Below, piece by piece: positions 57,031 through 64,000 of a stretch of DNA of 64,000 nucleotides. Source of the DNA: Dugong dugon (lineage: Eukaryota; Chordata; Mammalia; Sirenia; Dugongidae). A program made the position numbers and the translations under genes. Every line of letters begins with the position of its first letter. The first letter of the stretch is position 1. The notes under the pieces are model-generated. The model saw only the letters and a list, made by a program, of their open reading frames with translations. It had not been told where the DNA came from and did no database searches. Location of the stretch: the NCBI GenBank assembly GCA_030035585.1, contig CM057469.1, forward strand, positions 21,694,501-21,758,500, read 5' to 3'.

Positions 57031-57412
57031 CTGTTGTTAGTTGTTGTCAAGTAGGCTCCTATTAACAATGACCTTAGGTACAACAGAATGAAACATTTCC
57101 CGGTCCTGTGCCATCTTCACAATCATTAGTAAGCTTGAGTCCATTGTTTCAGCCACTGTGTTTATTTTGACCCTCCTATCTACGATGCTCATCTTTCAGC
57201 ACTGTATTGGACAATATTCTGTTGTGATCCATAGGGTTTCCATTGGCTAATTTTTGAAGTAGATCATTAGGCCTGTCTTATTCTGTCTTGGTCTGGAGGC
57301 TCTGCCGAAACCTGTCCACAGTATTTGAAATACTGGTGGCGTATCTTTCAGCATCACAGCAACATACAAGCCACAACAGTATGACAAACTGACAAATGGG
57401 TGGTGGACAAGC
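57031..57412 (-). mobile_element. Internally deleted RTE: 5' UTR joined to the 3' end
   Basis: In reverse it starts with the RTE 5' UTR (gtcagtttgtcatactgttg, gctgtgatgctgaaagatac). After gtgctgaaagatgagcatc it jumps to the RTE 3' end (aaacacagtggctgaaacaat) and the tail. Nearly all of the coding region is missing, giving a SINE-sized non-autonomous element. Confidence 0.8.
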
Positions 57413-57528
57413 ATGATTTCTCTTTTTTCTTGTATATGGGGTGTACCAGTCTATGTCCAATGAGAGGATAAAAACTGCACAATAACTTAAAATGGGAGAG
57501 ATTTAATATAAAGAATATTATCATCTGA

Positions 57529-57740
57529 TTAAGAGTTCTGGTGGTGCAGATGGTTAAGTGCTTGGCTGCTAACCCAAAGGTTGGTGGTTCAAACCCACCC
57601 AGCTGCTCTTCAGAAGATAGACCTGGAGATGTGCTTCTGTAAAGATTACAGCCAAGAAAACCCAATGGGGCAGTTCTACTCTGTCACATGGGGACGCTAT
57701 GAATCTAAAATCAACTCAATAGCGTTCAACAACAACAACG
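57529..57740 (+). mobile_element. AfroSINE with RTE-like (caa)n tail
   Basis: The head gttctggtggtgcagatgg, B box ggttcaaacccacccagctg and body, ending gcgttcaacaacaacaacg, show the RTE-type tail instead of the usual gggtttgg tail. Confidence 0.88.
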
Positions 57741-58439
57741 TCTAATAAAAAAAAAGTGACCATAAGGTATAAGGAAATTCTATTTTACGGTTGGGCTGAG
57801 GGAGGGTACCCAAGGTTGAGATCAGCCCTCTATAGAAAAGGTGTGGTTGTAGCCGGCTAGACAGCAGAGTTCATTGGTGTTCCTGGGCTGGAGCTTGGCT
57901 GCAGTCCCTGGGTGATCCAGAAATGGTCCTCCAGACTGCAGGCAGGACACAGACCATCTTCGGTTTGTGGCCAGACAGTGGGCCTGCAGAGGAGTGGGGA
58001 CTCCTCTGGGTAGTGCTGCCAGAAAAAATACAGGACACCTAGTATAGGATAGTATAAGTGTGTTGCAAGTATTGCATGGGATATACTTATGCTAAAAAAT
58101 TATCTGTTGTTTATCTGAAATTCACTTTAACTGGGAGTCCTGTGTTTTTGTTTTTTTTCTAAATCTGACAACCCTGAAGCACAGGCAAGGCACAGGCAAG
58201 CCAAGGGACAGAGGGCTCTGGGCAGGAAACCGGGGGTGAGCACTGATGTCCTCACACCTACGCTGCTGACCCACCATGCAGCAGCTGAAACATCAGAAGA
58301 GCCTCTTCTTCCTGCAGAATCCCTCCAGCACCCTCTACTAAGAAAATATAACTTCCTGCCCACTGTGAAGGAGAAGTGCTTAGAGGAATCCCATCCATCA
58401 TTACAGAGCACACATTGAAGGGTGAATTTAGAACTGAGG
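57741..58439. other. No recognised feature
   Basis: Moderately GC-rich intronic sequence. Two overlapping opposite-strand frames at 58127-58444 resemble nothing I know. Confidence 0.45.
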
Positions 58440-58444
58440 GGCAA

Positions 58445-58868
58445 TGTTATAGATTGAATTGTGTCCCAAAAAGATGTGTGTTGTAAATCATAACCTCTCT
58501 GTGCTTGTGGTTATAATCTCATTTGGGATGGGTTGTCTTTGTTATGTTAATGAGGCAGGATTTGTGTAGAGTGTATCCTGATTCATCTCTTTTGAGATGT
58601 AAAAGACAATAAACAAGTAAGCAAGAGAAGCAGAGATGGGTGAAGAGAGATGCCAAGCTACATGAAGATAACCCAGGAGCAGAAGCTAAAAGAGACAAGG
58701 ACTTTCCTTCAGAGCCAACAGAGAGAGAAAGCCTTCCCCCTAGAGCAGGCACCCTGAATTTTGACTTCTAGTCTTCTGAATTTTGAGAATTTTGAGAAAA
58801 TAAATTTCTGTTTATAAGAACACCCACTTGCGGTATTTCTGTTACAGAGGCACTAGATAACTAAGACA
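58445..58868 (+). mobile_element. MaLR-type solo LTR
   Basis: It runs from tgttatagattgaattgtgtc to agataactaagaca. Flanks ggcaa and ggtaa are a 4/5 match. An AATAAA (gaaaataaatttctg) lies near 58797. Shorter subtype. Confidence 0.8.
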
Positions 58869-59168
58869 GGTAATAAATTTATAAGTGGCACATGAAGTTG
58901 TATCCTTGCTCCTGCCAACAGCTAAAGACACTTATCTTTATCTGCTTTTGTGAGATCCCTTACTTTGATGTAAAAAGCAAATCAACTCAGGTTAACCAGG
59001 CACAATTTCCACTTGCTAAATAACATACAGTACCACCTCAGATATTTGTACAGCATGTGGAGTTCAGTAAATCATGTATTCATCCCCCTTGTTATTTTTT
59101 CTTCAGTCATTTTAGAAGAAATAAGTTTAAGAGAAGCCCCCTGAGCTATTCCTCATTCCATAGTTAAT

Positions 59169-59327
59169 AACCCGTACCTGTTACCGTTGATTTGATTCTG
59201 ACTCATAGCGACCATATAGGACAGAGTAGAATTGCCCTATAGTGTTTCCAAGGAGCAGCTGGTGGATTCAAACTGCTGATCTTTAGTTAGCAGCTGAGCT
59301 GTTAACCAGTGCAACACCAAGGTTCCT
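59169..59327 (-). mobile_element. AfroSINE with 11-bp target duplication
   Basis: Tail cctgttaccgttgatttgat, body, head gcaacaccaaggttcct. ccatagttaat occurs at 59158-59168 and 59328-59338. Confidence 0.92.
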
Positions 59328-59338
59328 CCATAGTTAAT

Positions 59339-59973
59339 GGTGGGAAAAAAATCATCTACCCATTGACTGTCTCTGAAAAAAGAACAACTTTTCTGGATTC
59401 CTTTTCTTAATTGAGGTATAATGTTGTCAACTTGAAGGTTAGGTAGGTTGTGAGCCGAATTCTTTCTTGACAGGTTTCTACTCAGAGAATATGTCACAGC
59501 TGTAATTACATTTTTTTCTGATGAAAAGATTGTAAGTGGAGGAATTCTGAAGTTGAGGTTCAAACAGATGTATATGTTAGCCATACCTGCCTCCCAGAAG
59601 GTGGACCCATGCTTTTAGAAGCAGGTTATATTCTTTTTTCTAGGATATTGTATCTTTGTGTTAAAACAGTTTATGAAAACTGTATTCAGAAGCTATTTTG
59701 TTATAGAACGAAAGATTCCCTGTGGTACAAACCTCCCTTTTAATCTTTTAATATTAAATAGTATTTAAATTTTATTGGAATAAAGAAAAGGCTTATAAGG
59801 ATTTTTTTTTTCCCAAAAACAAAAGTGATTCATAGTGGAGACTCGGGAGAAAACCCTCATATTCTTTACTAACTAAACAAACTTTGATATAAGAAACAGC
59901 TACATAAAACCTTCGGCCAAATGAGATACTTGGGAAAATGGACATAGAATTCAGTCAGGATTTTTCAGGCTAG
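59339..59973. other. No recognised feature
   Basis: AT-rich intronic sequence. The minus frame at 59237-59584 merely joins SINE and flank. Confidence 0.45.
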
Positions 59974-59978
59974 GTAGC

Positions 59979-60488
59979 TGTCATGGATTGAATTGTGTCC
60001 CCCAAAAATATCTGTCAACATGGCTAGGTCATGAGTCCCGGTATTGTATGATTGCCTACCATTTTGTTATCTGATGTGATTTCCCTATGTGTTATAAATC
60101 CTATCACTATGATGTAATGAGATGGATTAGTGGCAGTTATATTGATGAGATCTACAAGAATAGATAGTGTCTTAAGGCAATCTCTTTTGAGATACAAAAG
60201 AGAGAAGCGAGCAGAGAGACGGGGGACCTCATACCACCAAGAAAGCAGCAGCAGTAACAGAGGACATCCTTTGGACCCGGGGTTCCTGCCCAGAGAAGCT
60301 CTTAGTCCAGGGGAAGATTGATGATAAGGACCTTCCTCCAGAGCCAGCAGAGAAAGAAAGCCTTCCCCTGGAGCTGATGCCCTGAATTTAGCCTTCTAGC
60401 CTACCGGACTATGAGAGAATAAGCTTCTCTTCGTTAAAGCCATCCACTCGTGGTATTTCTGTTATAGCAGCACTAGATAACTAAGACA
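59979..60488 (+). mobile_element. MaLR-type solo LTR, long subtype
   Basis: It runs from tgtcatggattgaattgtgtc to agataactaagaca and is the best-preserved LTR of the 0.5-kb subtype here. A TATA-like region (gagatacaaaagag) lies near 60190. Flanks gtagc and gtagt match 4/5. Confidence 0.83.
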
Positions 60489-61465
60489 GTAGTAGTTTCT
60501 GGAAGCTCTCAGATTAGACTTGAAGCTCTTGGAGGCATTTCTTTTAACTTACCACAAACAGTCACTTATGCATGAGCTGGATGAATGTGTGACCTGAAGT
60601 TGTGTTTATGAAAATTTGAAGCTTGGCTTAATTACTTGCTTCCATACAAATCAGTTCACAGGGATACAGTAGGGATTTTCTGTATCCATTCTCCTCACTG
60701 GTAGCCACAAAAGGACTAGACTAAACTATTGTTCTGGGCAAAGTGTGTCTTTCACAGCATGCCTTTGCGAGCAGTGTGTAACAGTGATCTCTCGGCCCAG
60801 ACATTCCTTCATGGAAAGAAAAATAGGACACTAAGGGCCTTTAAGAACTGCAACAATCTTGTCAGCCAACACCCACCTCCTGAATCACGGTTAACCCTTA
60901 GCATATCTCTTCCAAAACACCGGCTGTCTTTTGTTACCCAAAAAATCTGCAACTTTCCAAATCTTTCTGCTTTTACCTTTATTTAAGTCATGCAGCCCAT
61001 CCTCGCCAACTTACGTAGACCGTCTCATTCCATGAAGCTCTCGTTAGCTTTCCACACTTTTCCTTTGTACCGAAAAGTTGTTGTGTCAGTATCACTCAGC
61101 TTTATATTATCTGTCAAGGGTGGGATTTGGACCACACCAACTATGATTTTTTGAAGTTTTTAATAAGGTAGAGAATCAAGTTCCCACTCCAGCTTCCTGT
61201 GTAATTATGGCCTAGAGCATTTTCTCATGTTAATTAGAGAACCTGCTTCTTTCGAGGGGCCCCCACCTTCCTTCATAACCCATCATCACACGTTCTCTCT
61301 CTCTTCCCATAATCCTGCATTTGCTCTCTCTTATCCCTCCTGCCCTTCTTTTCCTTCCCATGGTCTGGGAACATTTCTCATTTCAAATTTCTGGGTTTCT
61401 TAGACTGAATGAAGATTTGGGAGCCTTATTAGGTTACACACTAAGATTTTTACTGGGTACCAAAC
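60489..61465. other. No recognised feature
   Basis: Nearly 1 kb without an identified repeat. The 85-codon frame at 60729-60986 has no recognisable similarity. Confidence 0.45.
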
Positions 61466-61468
61466 TAA

Positions 61469-61594
61469 AACCAAGCCCACTGCAGTCGAGTCAGTTCTGA
61501 CACATAGTGACCCTGTAGAACAGAGTAGAACTGCCGCACAGGGTTCCTGAGGCTGTAAATCTTTACGGAAGCAGACTGCCACATTTTTCTCCCA
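61469..61594 (-). mobile_element. AfroSINE, head-truncated, variant middle
   Basis: aagcccactgcagtcgagtc through ttacggaagcagactgccac. It is the same variant as 38263, and the head is missing. Confidence 0.82.
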
Positions 61595-61754
61595 TTACTG
61601 CGTACACTGCACCAGTATTAATCCTGAAGAATTTAATTTTCAGAACGGAATTCTTTTTCCTGGTTATGTCATGTGATTGATTTGCTGTGTGATTATTAGG
61701 TGAATTGCCTGATTTTTTGGTAAATTTTGAAGGAAAAACATGTCTGAAGGTGGT

Positions 61755-62100
61755 CCATTCATTCATTCAACAGATATTTATTGAACACCTCTGGGTAAGT
61801 CAGAATCCTGTTATTACCCTAGGCTTCCAACCTAGCAAGGAAGACAAATGCTAAACCCCTGTGACGCATGGTTATACAAGGCAACTGCATGGTGGTCACA
61901 TTGCTAAGCACTTCCCATATGCCCGATGCCTCACATCTGTGAACTCCTTTAGAGCTCACAACAGCTGTCATCTCAGCCCCATTTTATGGAAGAGAAAACT
62001 GAGGCACAGGAGGCTAACTGCCTTGCTCAAGGACATATAGCTACCAAGTGGCAGAAGCAGGATTCTAACCAGGCAGTCTGACTTCAGGGCCCTCATGTCT
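61755..62100 (-). mobile_element. MIR, possibly with an adjoining L2/MIR end
   Basis: cattcattcaacagatattta, then atggaagagaaaactgaggca, agctaccaagtggcagaagca, gattctaaccaggcagtctga follow MIR in reverse. Confidence 0.75.
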
Positions 62101-62290
62101 ATGTGATGGACTAAATAGAGATAGAATTTTATAGAATTTTTCTTCCAGAACTTTCCTCCCATCTCACTGCCTTCTACTCACACTCTCTCCCTTCACACCC
62201 TCAGTTAGGTTTATTGGTGGAATTGAGGAATAAGCAGGAGTAATTGAGATATATCAGGTGCTGGCATGTTGGGAGGGGAAGAGCTGCCAT
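62101..62290. other. No recognised feature
   Basis: Short unassigned gap. Confidence 0.4.
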
Positions 62291-62296
62291 TCTGTG

Positions 62297-62706
62297 TGGC
62301 TTAGTTTTCTAGTGCCACTCTAACAAAAACTACCAAAGTGCCTGGTGTTAAAGAGCAGAAACTTACTTTCTAGTATTTGCGGAGGCTAAAAGTCCCAACT
62401 AGGCTCTTGACCATGTTCGTTCTTTCTGCACCACTCTCCTAGTTTCTGGTATCTGCTGGAAATCCTTGACGTTTGTGGCCTTGTAGATGCATCTGTCTCC
62501 ATTGTCTGTCTTCCCCCGTGTGTATCTCTGTGTCTCTTCTGCTCTTTTTATAACTCAGAAGTGATTAGGTTTAGGACCCACCCTACCTGGTATGATTCAT
62601 TAACATAACAGTAGGAAAATCTTATTTCCAAACAGGATCACATACACAGGTACAGGGGTCAGGACATCAACATATACTTTGGGAGGACATAATTCAGTAC
62701 GTAACA
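62297..62706 (-). mobile_element. MaLR-type solo LTR, shorter subtype
   Basis: tggcttagttttctagtgcca to cagtacgtaaca. It shares tcagaagtgattaggtttag with the LTRs at 55157 and 63175. Flanks ctgtg and gtgtg match 4/5. Confidence 0.8.
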
Positions 62707-63174
62707 GTGTGCCAGCAGGAATCAAGAAACCCTGAGTGGACCAGAGAATTCCCAACTGACAGTGCCTCATGGTATTAAGTTGGATCACCCACGCCTCTCC
62801 CATGTCCCGGTTTTCCTCTACATTGTCTACCTCCCCAGTTGCTGGACTGTACTCTCCCACTCAGCTTGGTGATTCTTTCTTGATGATGCCTGGAATTGAC
62901 TCTTAGTCTTGCCCTTGGCCCAAGTATGATTTAACTTTTACCCATTCCTCCTTCAGAATCAATATCAGTGTCACTGTTCCCTGCCCTGAAGCAAGGGTTT
63001 GCCAGGAGAATGAGATCTAAAGGTCACTGATTGGGTTGTTAAGATACTGGATTTGTTAAGACTAAAGAGATAATAACCAGAACTTAGGGGCCTTAGAGCT
63101 ATGAAAAGCTGTCAACAAAGATTATCCTGTTGAATACAAGGTTGATTGTAATGAATAAAAAGAAACCCTTCCTG
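62707..63174. other. No recognised feature
   Basis: Unassigned intronic sequence between two LTRs of the same subtype. Confidence 0.45.
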
Positions 63175-63577
63175 TGTTAGTTACCTAGTACTGCTGTAAC
63201 AAAAATACTACAAGTGGGTGGCCTTAAAGAACAGAAACTTATTTTCTCACAGTTCTGGAGACTAAAATGCCAAATCAAGGTCTCAGATGTGTCAATTCCT
63301 TTCTTGTTGGTAGCTTGGGCATTCCTTGGTTTCTTACTGCTCCTTTGCTTGTAGATGACCCTCACATTGTGCCTGCCTTCCATTTGTCTCTGTCTCTGTA
63401 TCTATTCTGGTCTTTTTATAACTCAGAAGTGATTAGGTTTAGGACCCAACCTGCTCTGGTATGGCCTCATTAACATAACCAAAGAAAAATCCTATTTCCA
63501 AACAAGATCGCATGTACAGGTACAAGGGCCAGGAATTCAACACATGTGTTGGGGGGGTCACAGTTCAATCCACAACA
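63175..63577 (-). mobile_element. MaLR-type solo LTR, shorter subtype
   Basis: tgttagttacctagtactgct to caatccacaaca. Very close in layout to 62297-62706. I see no clear flanking duplication. Confidence 0.8.
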
Positions 63578-63905
63578 CTCCCCTTCTTTCCCTTCTCTGA
63601 ATCTTGTGATAACATAAAAAATAAACTATTTTTACTATCTTATTATTTTTACTAAATAAACTAATTACCATCTCATTTGAATGGAGGACAGCATTGCTTT
63701 TTTTTTTTTTGTTTTGCTTGAAGAGGAAGAATAAATATTAAAGCTATTGGTTCTCAAAGGAAGGAGCAATTGAAGTGCTACCATTTGACAGTTTTGCTTA
63801 AGTCATATTAGTAAGTCCTATCAAACTGCATGATTTGTTCCTTTTGTTAGCAGTCTGACTTGGAGTGGAACCATCTCTAAAGTTTCACATAACCGTGTCT
63901 CCCAA
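63578..63905. other. No recognised feature
   Basis: AT-rich intronic sequence with a T-run near 63699. Confidence 0.45.
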
Positions 63906-64000
63906 AAGGGATCAGTCCCTGGAGAAGGACATCATGTTTGGTAAAGTAGAGGGTCAGAGAAAAAGAGGAAGACCCTCAATGAGATGGATTGACACAGTGG
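63906..64000 (+). mobile_element. RTE-clade LINE 3' part, cut by window edge
   Basis: gggatcagtccctggagaag through gagatggattgacacagtgg is the C-terminal coding part. It is 5'-truncated at 63906 and continues beyond the window. Confidence 0.88.

Larger units (their letters stand above)
11860..64000 (+). other. PLD5: Inferred PLD5 intron downstream of the exon
   Basis: The next PLD5 exon would encode the segment after ALKLKG leading to the first HKD-equivalent region. I did not find it on the + strand, so the remainder of the window is inferred to be one intron of at least 52 kb. Nearly half of it is recognisable transposable elements. A small unrecognised exon could have been missed by eye. 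Confidence 0.6.

Overview
This window is intronic DNA of a large vertebrate gene from an afrotherian mammal, most likely an elephant or another paenungulate. The organism call rests on the repeats. There are dozens of copies of an Afrotheria-type tRNA-derived SINE (head reading ggagccctggtggcgcagtgg, tail reading gactcgacggcaatgggtttgg) and of its RTE-clade LINE partner (3' end gtcggaaccgactcgacggc...caacaacaac). Mammal-wide MIR, L2, old L1 and MaLR LTRs are also present. Nothing bacterial or viral-exogenous is visible, and no rRNA, tRNA gene or CRISPR array was found.

Only one protein-coding exon is recognised: a 112-bp exon at 11748-11859 on the + strand. It has a consensus acceptor and a GTAAGG donor, and its translation (GQRLFEKLLQLTSQ...) matches PLD5, the catalytically inactive member of the PLD3/4/5 phospholipase-D-like family. 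The rest of the window would then be the flanking PLD5 introns: at least 11.7 kb upstream and 52 kb downstream, with no second exon recognised by eye.

Layout. 1-11.7 kb: SINEs, an L2 remnant, an old L1 carrying two MaLR-type LTRs, and MIR remnants. 11.7-11.9 kb: the PLD5 exon. 12-17 kb: SINEs and two RTE pieces, one the RT half and one the 5'/endonuclease end. 17.7-31 kb: LTRs, many with intact 5-bp target duplications, an old L1 in reverse, an RTE split by an LTR, and a GATA/GACA microsatellite broken by an LTR and by a SINE that itself carries an L1 3' end. 31-38 kb: mostly unassigned DNA with microsatellites, one SINE and a hairpin. 38.6-50.3 kb: an old + strand L1 that received an RTE, a small hAT element and, at 42009-49221, a 7.2-kb L1 in antisense with an 18-bp target duplication. 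50-64 kb: RTE/SINE copies, two more hAT-like elements, and five LTRs, one of which holds three later insertions.

All mobile-element reading frames seen are broken by stops or frameshifts. The most informative material is the insertion chronology readable from target-site duplications, the 3'-truncated L1 with repeated 5'-UTR units, a small hAT family whose terminal repeats themselves contain hairpins, and chimeric SINEs built from tRNA-Gly-like heads plus RTE parts. I did not find an undescribed functional system, and the candidates offered are labelled with their uncertainty. Family names were assigned by eye from memory of consensus sequences; boundaries are good to a few bases where a duplication is quoted and to about 10-30 bases elsewhere.
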